A model generated the notes under the pieces. That model saw nothing but the letters and a program-made list of their open reading frames with translations. It had not been told where the DNA came from and did not search any database. This document shows positions 23,170 through 35,388 of a DNA stretch of 64,000 nt, one piece after another. Each line of letters opens with the position of its first letter. Within the stretch, counting starts at the first letter, position 1. The stretch lies in assembly GCA_030674185.1 (NCBI GenBank), contig CM060307.1, forward strand, positions 47,010,681-47,074,680, written 5' to 3'. The stretch is from Monoplex corrugatus (lineage: Eukaryota; Mollusca; Gastropoda; Littorinimorpha; Ranellidae). A program made the position numbers and the translations under genes.

Positions 23170-23615
23170 TTTCGAGTTCAGAAGACAGATATTGTTAGTA
23201 AAGGAACAAGACTTGAGTGCACATTTCAGAGTTCAGAAAGACAGATAAGTGCTTAACATGTAAAATGAACAGATCGAGGAGTATGCAATTTCAGAGTTCA
23301 GAAAGACAGGTAAGTGCTTAACATGTAAAAATGAACAGGATCGAGGAGAGTAGGCTACATTTCAGAGTTCAGAAAGACAGGTAAGTGCTTAACATGTAAA
23401 AATGAACAGGATCGAGGAGAGTAGGCTACATTTCAGAGTTCAGAAAGACAGGTAAGTGCTTAACATGTAAAAATGAACAGGATCAGGAGGACAGTACATT
23501 TCCGAGTTGAGAAAGACAGGTAAGTGCTTAACATGTAAAAATGAACAGGATCGAGGACAGTACATTTCCGAGTTGAGAAAGACAGGCAAGTGCTAAACAT
23601 GTAATAATGAACCCA
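23170..23615 (+). repeat. 59-71 bp minisatellite with a splice-donor-like core
   Basis: About six units containing CAGAGTTCAGAAAGACAGG directly followed by TAAGTGCTTAACATGTAAAA. Each good unit has CAGGTAAGT, a perfect 5' splice-site consensus, on the plus strand. Confidence 0.85.
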
Positions 23616-23949
23616 TTCACGGCAGGGTAAATGGGGGACTTTACGCACAATTTTTTTTCTAGAGCCAGACTTAAACCAGTACAAGTCAGATTGCAAGGTG
23701 AAAAGCTTTATCTGTATGTAAACAAGCTGATAAACAAAGTATCCAAAGGCAAGCATAAATACTGTCAAAATGATAGATAAGCAAACAAACAAACACAAAA
23801 AGAATTTCAAAGCAAACCATTTTTCTTAAAAGACAACATCCAAGAAGTGTTCATATGCTTTAGTAGTTGTCTCTAGAATTCCAACTATTTTCAGACGCAC
23901 GTGTGCACACTGTTTTGCCCATGCTGTACAGTGCAGTACAATCTGCATA
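23616..23949. other. Spacer with no supported gene
   Basis: AT-rich. No exon recognised. Confidence 0.4.
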
Positions 23950-24215
23950 TTCTGTCTTCAGTGGGTATGCTTACGGGGTGTTTTCAGGTTTCCATAAGCC
24001 ACTAGACAATGACATGGCCTACAGGATCTTCAACATCCATAGCTGATGTTCTTCATGTGTATACACATGAAGGGGATTCAGACACTAGCAGGTCTGCACA
24101 TACACTGATCTGAGAGATCAGATACATCACCTTTCACATACCAGGTGGGAAGTACTGAGGCAGGATTGAACCTAGACCTTCAAATTAAAACACCCACTTG
24201 ACTATCGAGCACATG
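23950..24215 (-). mobile_element. Possible tRNA-headed SINE of a second family
   Basis: On the minus strand GTCAAGTGGGTGTTTTAA and GGTCTAGGTTCAATCCTG resemble tRNA A- and B-box regions. The body contains a short inverted repeat (CTTCATGTGTATACACATGAAG). Confidence 0.4.
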
Positions 24216-24649
24216 TATGCTTTTGCTTATGTGAATAAAACATATCTTAGTGAGTATTTATAGTCCCAATAAAGACGCCCTGGTGTTCCATAATACATTA
24301 AAAGAAACAATCAAATTAAAACAATATAATCATTGCTGTCGTTAAATAGAATATTCCTATGAATCCAGATATGGGCTGTTATAAACTATATACACATTAC
24401 TAATCCCAAGGCAGAAGAAGCAGTAGAAAATATGACAGGAGAGCTTAGTTTGACAGATGTATACAGGGAGACAATCCTGAATGTAGACATCATATAATTA
24501 TGACGAAAGCTAACCCCAGTAAAACAAAACTGATTCCATCATTTTCTAAGGTTTAATCATTTGTATTAGTGTCTTAAGTCTAAAATACTGATGTCTTTCA
24601 GGTTACTACTCAGACCATTTTCAAAGGTCTGATTGTTTGTACTGGTTTT

Positions 24650-24841
24650 TCACCCTTTGACTCCCGCACCCTGTTCACCAGCATCCTGCACTGCCAATCA
24701 CGTTAGCAAAGCAAAAACTTAACCCTTTGACCCCCTCACCCTATCCACCAGCTTCCTGCAGGAAGCTAGTCGATAGGGTGAGTGAGTCAAAGGGTTAAGT
24801 TTTTGCAGTTGGTGGGTAGCGTGCAGGAGTCACAGGGTTAA
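24650..24841. mobile_element. Nested-palindrome MITE, copy 6
   Basis: Well preserved: CACCCTTTGACTCCCGCACC at the left, inner palindrome AGCTTCCTGCAGGAAGCT, and the right end CACAGGGTTAA. Confidence 0.85.
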
Positions 24842-25502
24842 ATTTAAAACAGAGATCCTTTCAGAGCATTCATTACAAGGCGATTTGGAAATTTCATTGA
24901 TCTCTTTTGAAAGATGAACAGTATGTAAATGAATAAAGTCTAATGTGATAAAAGAATATGCAATCATCACTGTGACTCAGTTACCTCATTCACAAGTTTA
25001 ACAACACACAACCAAGAGAGAGGACAATGCCAATCAAGCATTTGACGCAGAATCAACATACAGTGCAAGCATAATCAATGATCTTATCAGTGGATATATA
25101 CACCTGTCTTTTCACAAAATCAGCTAGTGGTACCAGACTTGCAGGTGCCTTCTAACAAACCGTACTATCATGCAATATAATACAAATGTCTACACGGTCG
25201 TCTATATCAGACTGAAAATGGCATTCACCACTTGTGGCTACATTCATCATCAAATACAGCCTTACTGTACAGCAGTAAATGAAAGAAGAAAAATGTACAA
25301 CTTACGAATATGAAAAATAACTTCTACATAATGCCAAACATCACAGTTATTAAAGACAACTTGAAAACAAGAATTTGGTCACTAGCTCCAAAGTAATGAT
25401 ATGGCCGCTTTGGTTTGGAGGAAAATATATCCAAAGTTATATACTTAAGCAGGCTACATGGAATCGAATGTAGACAACAGACAAGCAAAACTTCAACCGA
25501 GT
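24842..25502 (-). other. Presumed 3' flank of the 25.5-kb exon
   Basis: AT-rich DNA downstream of the minus-strand stop at 25,503. No clear AATAAA immediately downstream was identified. Confidence 0.4.
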
Positions 25503-25855
25503 CTACTCTGGGTCATCGTTCATCCCTTCAGGTTCATCATCATCAGCCACACACTGAACAGCACACCAGTTCTGTTGGGAAGTGTCTGCTGCTTGGAAAA
25601 AAGCAGGCTGGTGTTTGAGGATCTCATCAATGTGGACCCTTTCCATCTTCCTCTTGGCTCGTAGTTTCTTCATACACTCCCTTTGTCTCTGCTTCATGAC
25701 CTGGTAGCGGGCCGGGTTGGTTTGCTTGATGTACCGGCGGTACTGCACATAGCGCGACTCGCCTTCAGTGGGGGTGAACGATGACAGCGGCATGTCCGAC
25801 ATCCACATTCTGGGCTTGCGCGATCTGTAAGGGTGACCTTGCCCATCAAGCAGCA
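25503..25855 (-). CDS. Alternative terminal exon E5 with basic DP-RYQ motif
   Basis: The acceptor TTGTTTTTCCAG is followed by a split codon (TG, phase 1) and about 116 codons to TAG. A 35-residue lead contains RSRKPRMWMSDMPLSSF. Then comes the signature YVQYRRYIKQTNPARYQ, continued by a basic helix (MKQRQRECMKKLRAKRKMER). The tail is acidic (ADDDEPEGMNDDPE). It is clearly homologous to the 32.9-kb exon: both share W-[MV]-SD-x-P upstream and PARYQ-x-MK-x-[RK]QREC in the motif. With no enzyme-like residues and a highly charged composition, a nucleic-acid-binding or protein-interaction tail seems likely. That function is inference. Confidence 0.85.
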
Positions 25856-26729
25856 CTGGAAAAACAATGACAAATAAATACTAATTAAAACTCAAGCAAA
25901 ACAAGAAGTACTAAAGCAATTAGTGATTTTCAGCAATGGAAAGAATGTGAAGAACTAGTGGGCACTAATTCTCAGCAAGTGAAAACAAAATATATTTACA
26001 AATGGTGGCTGAAGAATATATCATGAAGGTTATGTACCTATGAACTTGTGCATTTCCCCACAATATCTGGCAAAGTCAGTGGCAAAGTCTATTTGTTTTA
26101 GATGTTTAAACCTCAATTCCATGCAAGGCAGGAAGCACTTTTCTGGAGAAGGAAGGGGGCGGAGGAGAGTTAGCAACAATGTTATTTTTTTTATTGCTCT
26201 CATTTCATTCCATTTTGACTTGATGTGAAATTGCAATGTACCTCATACGGAACTGGCGATTTGCATGAATGACTCAGCAAAGTCAATCCAACACTGAATC
26301 AAAATGTTGGAAGAAGATGATGAAGACTAAGAACTCATACTTGTGTACTATTTTGCTTTAGCTTCTTCAAAAATAACACTCTGTTTCATGCTGCATTTAC
26401 ATGAGCTCATTCTAAGTCAGTATGGAAGCTTCCCAATGTGCTCTAAAACACTAACAGCAAGTTAGACAACCAAAGAAGATAAAACTATTCTAAATCTATC
26501 TCACCACTGATTTTCTTGTTTGTTTGTTTTGTGTGTTTGCATTATCTCTGTAGTATTAGATTCACAAACTTGTAAATACTGATCTCATTTTATTGTATTT
26601 TTCAGTCCATCCTGACACAAAACGCATGTACAATGACAAGAAAAACAGCTGGCAACACTTATTTCTATTTCTGGAGCTAGGAATTGCTGTGTACATCACA
26701 CCTAGGCAACATTGTCTTTTTTTAACAAA
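25856..26729. other. Intronic spacer
   Basis: AT-rich. Short chance frames only. Confidence 0.45.
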
Positions 26730-27020
26730 GTTATCTGGAATTATTGGAGTTATTTCAAGAGTGATTCACCAGGCTCAGACAGCTCCATATGCGCTCCATC
26801 CAAACCCCCCAACAATTATCTGACAGGTTTCCTGAGCCTGTACAAAACCCTATGTGCTGGCAAAGTCTTGAAATGGGGAAAGGGGAGAAGGGACCTGTCT
26901 GACACCACCAGAATGAAGGAAACATTAAGATGGACAGCGAAGAGGCCAGTTTTTAAAGTTGCAGGTTGAGATTGAACTCAAGATATCAAATCTTGAGTCC
27001 ATGGCTCTACCAATTAGCTT
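26730..27020 (-). mobile_element. Dispersed repeat with tRNA-like end
   Basis: GCTCCATCCAAACCCCCCAA and TATGTGCTGGCAAAGTCTTG match a repeat near 43.8 kb. The right end, read on the minus strand, is tRNA-like: AGCTAATTGGTAGAGCC, ACTCAAGAT as an anticodon arm, then GAGTTCAATCTC as a B box. Confidence 0.5.
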
Positions 27021-27234
27021 GTGTAGTTAAAGATCCTACTTTTAATTAAGAGAGAACTAAAATTAAACCTCGCCTCTTTATACAATGGTGTTAGTCACTT
27101 TTTTCTCTTACCTCCCCTTTTCTCTTTCATCTGCTGTGTAGGCCTACTGGTATGATTAATTATATTAGAAAATGTTATTGTTTGCATGCCTTGTATCGAT
27201 ACATTTGGCTTTTCTGCATGCATCCATGCACAGG

Positions 27235-27430
27235 TGTATGTGTGTGTGTGCCTGTGTGCATACTTGCATGGTTCTGTTTGTGTGTGCATGTGTGCATGCG
27301 CGTATGTGTGTGTGCATGTGTGTGTCTGTGTGTTTGTCTTTGTGTGTGTGTGTTTATCTGCCTTGTCTGTGTGTGTTTCTGTATGTGTGTCTGTGTATCT
27401 GTGTCTGCATTCAAATGGAAGTGTGTGCAT
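27235..27430. repeat. Impure (TG)n microsatellite
   Basis: Alternating TG with many CA and CT interruptions. Confidence 0.85.
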
Positions 27431-27700
27431 AAATGCATAACATTTTTAATGATGACATAATTAATTTTAATGATGACCTTATCACTATCGTTTTCTCTTT
27501 GTGTTCAAAACATCTGTGCCATGTTAAGCTTATATGTTTGATTTTATTGTTGACATTATGTTTGAGTTTATCATTGACATTATGTTTTTATTACATAGCA
27601 TTTTCCGTAAAGTGCCAAGTGCTTAGGATGTTGCACTCTATAAATCTTCTTTATAATCATTATCATAACTTTCTGTGAGTGTAATAATTTTAACCTTGAC

Positions 27701-27771
27701 TAGATAGATAGAGAGAGAGAAAGTCAAACAGACAGATAGATAGACAGATAGATAGACAGACAGATAGATAG

Positions 27772-27814
<43 letters not shown>

Positions 27815-27831
27815 GACAGATAGATAGATAT
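27701..27831. repeat. (GATA)n microsatellite
   Basis: TAGATAGATA and CAGATAGATAGA units, nearly pure over about 120 bp. Confidence 0.95.
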
Positions 27832-27919
27832 GTGTGTGTGAGAGAATGAGAGAGAGAGGGGAGAGAATAAGTGCATGTTATGTGTATGTGTGTTCATGTG
27901 TGAGTGTATGTGCATAAGT

Positions 27920-28196
<277 letters not shown>

Positions 28197-28654
28197 CTCG
28201 CACAAAAGTGCATGAAATAGAGAAGGAGACAAACACAAAGATAGACAGACAAAGGAAAGACAGAAATGAGAAAGTTGCTTTCTTTTCTCTCCAAGGGTAT
28301 AGACATTAGCACATAGGCCAATTTACTACACTTGCAGCTGCTAAGGTACTCATGAGAGAGAGGAGGAGGGAGTAAAGAAGACAAACAGATACGCAAAGAG
28401 CTAGAGATGCTGGCAATGTCAAAGACAAGTTTAATAGTGAAACAGTTGTTTACTCTTTAAAAAAAAAACACACCAAAATTCACATAAAAACATGTTCAAG
28501 GGGATAAACAGAGTGCCTGTATGGGAATCTTCATCAAAGATCAACACAAAACTGTTACAGTTCAGACACAGTCAAACACAAGAAATCATACATAATGAGG
28601 GCAAGAGCCAGCCATACTAACAATAACACCACAATTCATGCTGTATTGCTTGTT
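28197..28654. other. Spacer with no supported gene
   Basis: A-rich unique DNA. Confidence 0.4.
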
Positions 28655-28846
28655 TAACCCTTTGACTCCCGCACCCTATCCACCAGCTGAAAAAACTTAA
28701 CCCTTTGACTCAACCACCCTATCCACCAGCTTCCTGCAGGAAGTTGGTCGATAGGGTGAGGGAGTCAAAGGGTTAAGTTTTTGCTTTGCTATCACTGATG
28801 GCAATGCAGGATGCTAATGGATAGGTTGAGGGAGTCAAAGGGTTAA
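28655..28846. mobile_element. Nested-palindrome MITE, copy 7
   Basis: TTTAACCCTTTGACTCCC at the left and GTCAAAGGGTTAAAAC at the right. The inner palindrome is nearly perfect (CAGCTTCCTGCAGGAAGTTG). Confidence 0.9.
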
Positions 28847-29744
28847 AACAAAAAAGTTGTTCCATCTACTATCAAACAGCCAATCAATCACTCAACAATA
28901 AAAAGATTAAAAAGACAAAATGTATTCCTTCCCCTCCTCCCCTCATTTATTTAACAAGTAAGTGTTCTTCTCATGGTTAAAATGTCTCTTTACAATACAC
29001 ACGATCACTTGTTGTGTTCTTCTCATGGTTGAAATGTCTCTTTACAATACACACAACGAACAAGTGATCTTTACCACCCTATATACTTAAATACCACAAA
29101 ATAGAAATGAAAAAAAGGATGGGAAAACACAGAAGAAAAGAAAACCACAATCAATTAGTGATCTTTACAATCTGATCATTACAATCTTAAATATCTTAAT
29201 GAAAAAAAAAAAAAAGACAAAACGAAAGAAAGAAATGACAACATCATTTACTGCTCTACCTATATCACTGAGTGGTTTTGACAATGCCATTTTCATGACT
29301 TTATGATTACTAATGAACTATCCCACTGGACCACAATTTTCACCATTACACAGTTAATCTGAACATGCCCCATGTCTCCATCCTAACCCCTCAACACAAC
29401 AGTATTTTTCATACAGACAGGTATACATAAAGTATACATAAAGCTGTTATCTGGTCTGTCAGCTATCATACTGCCAGCCTGCCTGTCAAAAAAGACCACA
29501 ACTTTTGCTATAGACAGACTAGAGAAGATTAATTAGTTTTTGGTATGGCGAAATCTGATGCAAACATGCATTTATAAAAAAGCAAAATGAAATTTAAGAA
29601 TGAAAACCAAATACAAAAGATACATACTATCAGTCTTGCACAATGATACACAAAATGAAAACCTAGTTATGAACACAAATCACACAAAACAAAGATTACA
29701 GATTACCTTTCCACATTAACCACTGGCTTGAAGTGAAATAAAAG
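28847..29744. other. Spacer with a small duplication
   Basis: At 28,965-29,065 the phrase TTCTTCTCATGGTT(A/G)AAATG with TCTCTTTACAATACACAC occurs twice. No exon recognised. Confidence 0.45.
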
Positions 29745-30330
29745 TGATGTAATATATATGACATGATATCTGATATATTAAAACGTGATGATAATATGAT
29801 AAATATTGATATGATATATATATGAAATGATATAACCTAATATGACATGATAGGATAGGACAGGATAGGATGTGATATCATGTGATGTGATATGATGTGA
29901 TGTGATGTGATGTGATAAGTGATGTGATGTATGATGTACTGATATGATAAATTATGATATAATATAACGTGATATATGATATATGATATGATATGATATG
30001 ATATGATTTATGATACAATATGATATGATATGATATGATAAGATACAATATGATGTGATATGACGATATAATACAATTGATAGGATCTGATGATATATGA
30101 TTAGATATGACAAGGCATGATATCATAAATTATGGTATGGTACATGGTATGATGCTATGATATGACATGCCATGATTTGAATGACAAATTATGATATGAA
30201 ACAAAATGATACAATACGACACGGTATGGTATGGCATGGCATGGCACAGCAAGGCATGACATGGTATAATAAGATATAGTATGATACGGTATGGTATCAT
30301 AAGATATAGTATAGAATGAAATCCAGTCAA
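29745..30330. repeat. GATAT/ATGAT satellite-like tract
   Basis: About 580 bp of degenerate TGATA, TGATG and GATATGATATGA pentamer-type units. Long open frames on the minus strand (ISYHIISYH) are by-products. Confidence 0.9.
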
Positions 30331-30737
30331 ATGGATTAGGCCTTTTGCCCTGAGTTTTTAGAAAGGTCAGATCAAGTCAAATGAGTGATTAAGAAGTGAA
30401 CAACAACAACAACAACAAAAAACACTATATAAAAAAAAGAAACTTGTAGTAATACTAAGCATTATCTAAGAAAAGCAAAACAACATGCAAGGAAACAAGA
30501 TACGATGACATATAGAACAAAATCAACAGAAGATAAAACAAAATGGACATCTTTGGTGTATGTAAGCCATCAGATAAAAATTGTAACAGACATAATAAGA
30601 GTACTAAAAGGTAAAAACTAAAGACTGTTCCTAAACTGAAAGTTGTTAGGAAGTGGGGCGGTAAAGACATCACGGCTGTCCTCTAAGAGCAAGCCACTCT
30701 ACTCTGAAAAAAAAATGAAAGAAAGATATCCAGTATT

Positions 30738-30739
<2 letters not shown>
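30331..30739. other. Spacer with no supported gene
   Basis: A-rich. Nothing recognised. Confidence 0.4.
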
Positions 30740-30781
<42 letters not shown>

Positions 30782-30784
30782 ACA

Positions 30785-30825
<41 letters not shown>

Positions 30826-30832
30826 CACACTC
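30740..30832. repeat. (CA)n microsatellite
   Basis: CA run, followed by a 50-bp direct repeat of its right flank (TCACATTTATGTCTTCAAAA twice). Confidence 0.95.
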
Positions 30833-31017
30833 ACATTTATGTCTTCAAAATAAGATAGCAAAATAAAATCACACTCACATTTATGTCTTCAAAATAAGAT
30901 AGCAAAATCAAATAACACCATTTCTCTCTAGATAAACCCTAACCGGTAAATCCAAACTTCTGTCTCATTGTGGCTTAATGCTTTTCATTCTTACAACATC
31001 ACTGACATCCTTATCTA

Positions 31018-31580
31018 CCAAGAAAAACCCATGGGGATGCCGGTTGTTCTTTCAGTATGAATAGTATCCCCGCCTTCTGGAAATTCTTTGCTAGAAATTT
31101 CCTCTTATCTGTCATTCTCTTGTTCCTTTGCTTTCTGTCATTTCTTCCTATCATTTTCTGCCTTGCTGGTCCATTCACCTGTATGTGTTCAATATAGTCT
31201 TATGTACTTTTTCTTATGATTGATAATTGGGTACATGTATCGAGTGCATTTTTGGCTCTAGGTAGGTGAGATATGTGGAAGCAATTTTAGGAATTTATGC
31301 CCGTTTTTAAGTATGTTTTGGTGTCCTTAGGTATGCTTAAATGTGTATTCAGATTGGTTTTTGTTTGTTTGTTTGTTTTTTAAATCCCCTATGCAATAAA
31401 TTGGACGGAGTAGTCAACACCAGGGGCAACTCCTTAGATTATGTGCGCAAATGCATTGATATGTGTACTTAATTTTTTTTTCTTTTTTTCTGTTGAAGTA
31501 TTGTGTATGTTTTGAAGTGGTTATACCCCTGATATGGCTCTACACAGTCGGCTGGGCTTAAACAACAACAATAAATAACA
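31018..31580. repeat. Dispersed repeat, copy B
   Basis: Partner of 4896-5665. The site occupied there by the TTAA insertion is uninterrupted here (GTACATGTATCGAGTGC). It ends in GGCTTAAACAACAACAATAA. A related end occurs inverted at 51,785-51,835. Confidence 0.75.
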
Positions 31581-31734
31581 ATAAAAGAGAAACCTTCTGA
31601 CCTGAAGAGAACTGACTTATTTATTAAAGTAGAACTGAGGAATGAATGGATATTCATCAATTCAAATTGGATGAAACCAATCATTTAATCAAACAATCAA
31701 CTAATAAGGTTATTGATACAAAAAAAAGACATAC

Positions 31735-32335
31735 AGTCTATTGTTGAAACCAAACAATCAACCAACAAGGCATCAGCCAAACACAGTCTATTGTTGAAAC
31801 CAAACAACCAGCCAATAAGGCATCAGCCAAACACAGTCTATTGTTGAAACCAAACAACCAACCAACAAGGCATCAGCCAAACACAAGTCTATTGTTGAAA
31901 CCAAACAACCAGCCAATAAGGCATCAGCCAAAAACAGTCTATTGTCGAAACCAAACAATCAACCAAGAAGGCATCAGCCAAACACAGTCTAGTGTCGAAA
32001 CCAAACAATCAACCAATAAGGCATCAGCCAAACACAGTCTAATGTCGAAACCAAACAACCAGCCAATAAGGCATCAGCCAAACACAGTCTAATGTCGAAA
32101 CCAAACAACCAGCCAATAAGGCATCAGCCAAACACAGTCTAGTGTCGAAACCAAACAATCAACCAACAAGGCATCAGCCAAACACAGTCTAGTGTCGAAA
32201 CCAAACAATCAACCAACAAGGCATCAGCCAAACACAGTCTAGTGTCGAAACCAAACAATCAACCAATAAGGCATCAGCCAAACACAGTCTATTGTCGAAA
32301 CCAAACAATCAACCAATAAGGCATCAGCCAAACAC
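31735..32335. repeat. 50-bp minisatellite, about twelve units
   Basis: Units contain AAGGCATCAGCCAAACACAG and GAAACCAAACAATCAACCAA. They differ by a few bases, with G/A and A/G alternations shared by neighbours. It lies 140 bp beyond the stop codon of the 32.5-kb exon. Confidence 0.95.
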
Positions 32336-32472
32336 AAAACTGGAAGAGTCTATCATGTAACCAAACATTCAACTACTAAGCCATCAACCAAGCCAAAGAC
32401 TGAGAATCTACCATTTAACCAATCAATCAACTAATAAGGCATCGACCAAACCAAAGAGACCATTTCATCCTC

Positions 32473-32876
32473 TCACTGCTGCCCATGCTCACCATCCCCA
32501 CCCCCACCACCACCATTGTCATCATCATCATCTACAGATGGATACACAGCCATTCCACTCTGAAACAATGACGAAACATCAATGTCTTGAAGAACTGAAG
32601 GCATGCGGTGTCTGGGACTCAAGTTCTCTCCTGGTTCACGTCCTCTTCTCTCGGCCTTTCTCTTGGCCCTCAGTTTCCTCATGCACTCTCGCTGTTTCAT
32701 CTTCATGGCCTGGTAGCGGGCCGGGTCACTCTGCTGGACGTGGCGACGATACCTGACATAGTAGGGGGACTGATATCCCATAGCGCTGAACGACGACGAT
32801 GCCACGGGACTGTCTGACACCCAGTGTCTCTTCATTCTCCTGTTGCTCCACTGGTACGTCTGGTAAGCTGCCACTG
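32473..32876 (-). CDS. Alternative terminal exon E4 with basic DP-RYQ motif
   Basis: The acceptor TCCCCCTGCAG opens a phase-1 exon (CA then GTG), with a second possible acceptor three bases on (GCAGCAG). About 134 codons run to a stop at 32,473. After a lead containing RRMKRHWVSDSPVASSS comes the signature YYVRYRRHVQQSDPARYQ and a basic helix (MKMKQRECMRKLRAKRKAER). The tail holds an Asp run and a Gly run (DDDDDNGGGGGG) and ends in GEHGQQ. Homology to the 25.9-kb exon extends over at least 60 residues. Other sequence is specific to this exon. The basic helix followed by an acidic tail resembles a nuclear protein, but no named domain is recognised. Confidence 0.85.
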
Positions 32877-32964
32877 CTGCAGGGGGACATAACAAAGAAT
32901 GAGTCAATGCTAATACTAATGAATATTGTGTTCACAATTAAATATCACACCAATGCCCATATGT

Positions 32965-33008
32965 ACACACAGACACACACACATACACCCACAAACACAA
33001 TCATGCAT

Positions 33009-33046
<38 letters not shown>

Positions 33047-33048
33047 AC

Positions 33049-33139
<91 letters not shown>
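32965..33139. repeat. (CA)n microsatellite
   Basis: A CA run with few interruptions, sited between the E4 exon and the retroelement nest. Confidence 0.95.
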
Positions 33140-33142
<3 letters not shown>

Positions 33143-33149
33143 TATTCAA

Positions 33150-33916
33150 GAGAAAAGAAAAAAAAATTAAAACATACATAAACAATCGGACACCTGAACA
33201 TCATATAGCGATGAAAAGTGCTGACAAAAACTGTAACAGAATTATAGAACAAGCCAGAGAACTGTATTGGACAACATTCTGTAAATCTGAAATAAATAAT
33301 CACGCAGACATGCGTAAGATTTGGGAGAAACTAAAAGTAACGAAAAAAGGGATCAGTCTGCCGTCATTTCCAATAAAACTAGCCAATAATCCTTTTTCAA
33401 GCTCGTTGAAAAGGCAGAAGCTTTTGAAGATTTGTTTGCTGAAGTATGCTATACTGACGGCCTTCCTGTTTCCAGTCAAAATCATAGGGAACGAGAAGAA
33501 AAGACAGAGGTTTATAAGGACCCTGCCCACATTATACCCACTACATGAACGCATCAATTACACTTCAAAAATTAAAAGATGCCATTAAGTCTATCCCAAA
33601 CAAAAAAGCGTCAGTAGGATTAGATGCCATTTCTAATCAGATGCTGAAAAATTTACCCGAAAATTTTGTAATCTTGCTTATACTATCTTTAAAAAATGTT
33701 GGAATAGTAGCAAAATCTGGACTATTGGAAACGGACAATAGTGGTTCCTATACTAAAAACGGTAACACTGATCTGAAAAACTATAGGCCAATTGCACTAA
33801 CGTCCCACGTCTGTAAACTGATGGAGAAAATTATTGTACACCGTTTGTTGCACTATTGTAAAAAGAATAACGTTATACCTATCAATCAGGTTGGTTTTCG
33901 AAAAGGCAGGTCAGAC
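33150..33916 (+). mobile_element. I/Nimb-like non-LTR retrotransposon, 5' part of the surviving copy
   Basis: Two overlapping frames cover the region before and inside the reverse transcriptase domain: MRKIWEKLKVTKKG, then LKDAIKSIPNKKASVGLD, LKNYRPIALTSHVCKLMEK and NQVGFRKGRS (RT blocks 1 to 3). At least one frameshift near 33.56 kb. The coding sequence is broken at 33,917 by another element and resumes at about 34,495. It is dead, and only homology shows it was once a reverse transcriptase. Confidence 0.8.
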
Positions 33917-34261
33917 AAATTCCTCAAGAAAGGACCCACCAAAACAAGATCAAACCACCGACACAAATTTGTTCATCTCAGCTCCTCTTCTGACCCATAC
34001 AAGTTCAGTTTCTTCCCATCAACCATTCCCGCCTGGAACTCCCTGTCTACAACAGCAGCAGAGACTCCCTCCTTGATATCATTCAAGAGGGAGCTCAACA
34101 AAATCCCAGTTTAGACCCCCCCCCCCCCCCCCCAACTAGCCTAGCGGTAAATGAAGGATAGGGTTGTGCCGGTCCAGGTCTAGACCTGGGGGTCGCTACG
34201 ATTACCGGATTAGCCTGTCCAGATACCAGGTTGGGCTGGTTGGGTCCCCCCTCCCCCCCCC

Positions 34262-34293
<32 letters not shown>

Positions 34294-34494
34294 TTGCCTG
34301 CCGCAACACGCTGCCCCGGAGCTGAACTCAGGAGTAAGCGGTTGGGGTTTTGAGGCCACCTTAGATCCCTCTCTATCCTTTTGTTGTCCCAAATAGACCT
34401 ATTTTTGTTTTTTATCCTACACCTCTGCGCACACAGGTCAACAATAGTCAAGGATGACGGCTGACCTTACGTACTGAAGATTGAATTTGAAGAT
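33917..34494 (+). mobile_element. 3' end of a CR1/L2-type retrotransposon inserted in the RT gene
   Basis: Encodes the typical end of such elements: DPYKFSFFPSTIPAWNSL, then a short helix and a stop. The remainder is untranslated, with a C-run at 34,117-34,133, a C-then-T run at 34,251-34,295 and a short tandem tail (GATTGAA and GAAGATTGAAG). The host RT reading stops after FRKGRSD and resumes with ELLMKLTTDIKRQFARRK. Confidence 0.75.
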
Positions 34495-35190
34495 TGAAGC
34501 AGTGGAACTCTTAATGAAACTAACCACTGACATAAAGCGACAATTTGCAAGACGTAAATGTGTATTGGCCACATTTTTTTTATATAACCAAAGCATACGA
34601 CCAAGTGTGGCACTCCCGATTATTAGTTAAATTAAAAAGCATAGGGCTGACAGGTCGCGTTTATAACTACGTGAAGTGTCTGTTGCCAGTGTTGGAAAAC
34701 CGAGTAATTCAAACCAGAATTGGAAACGTGTATTCAACAAAACGAACCATTCAAATGGGTATCCCACAGGGATCAGTTACAGCACCCCTCCTCTTTATGA
34801 TACTAATGAATGACTTACCCAGTAGAATATCTAAAGATGTCACATTAGTCCATGCTGATGATCTATGCGTGCGGATGCCGGTAAACATGAAGAGGAAAGT
34901 CCTTCTCGTAGTATCAACTATGCACGCAAACTTTATCAATTAGAACTTGACAAAACAGCGCAATACATGGCAGAAAATGGGCTCCATCTATCTACGGAGA
35001 AGACAAAGATAATTTTATTTAATAGTGGGTCTAACCCAAACAAAATGCCCACCTTGAAACTACGAGATTCCGTTCTTCAATTATCAATATAACCAAACTA
35101 TTAAATTCTTAAGAGTTTTCTTTACAACAAAATTATCATGGAATCTGCATATCGACAACTTACTCACGAAAGCCCAAGAGAGTCTAAATT
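34495..35190 (+). mobile_element. I/Nimb-like retrotransposon, RT core continued
   Basis: Homology resumes: RQFARRKCVLATFF, TKAYDQVWHSRLLVKLKS, then QMGIPQGSVTAPLLF and the catalytic box as VHADDL (usual form YADD). A later frame reads LHLSTEKTKIILFN and ends at LTKAQESLN, where the next insertion begins. Frameshifts at about 34.59 and 34.9 kb. Confidence 0.8.
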
Positions 35191-35388
35191 TTTTTTTTAA
35201 ATAGTGTGCAAGCAACCATGGGGACATGATCCATCAACACTTGTACATCTATCAATGTAAATCTTTCATTAACGATTAGATCTAAACTAACAAATGCCCA
35301 GTAAATATTCTTGAGCGCATCGAGACACTTACTAGGTGTTCGTCTGTCGTCGTCGACAATGACTACGGCTTCATGAAGTTGCTTTGAG

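Noticed and set aside
29878..30330. Minus-strand proteins rich in Ile-Ser-Tyr-His
   Set aside because: They are translations of the GATAT tract and have no non-repetitive sequence.
31841..32092. Plus-strand repeat protein from the 50-bp minisatellite
   Set aside because: A 50-bp unit does not keep frame, so the peptide changes each unit. No start or splice support.
31735..32335. CRISPR array
   Set aside because: The units are direct tandem repeats without unique spacers, and the DNA is eukaryotic.
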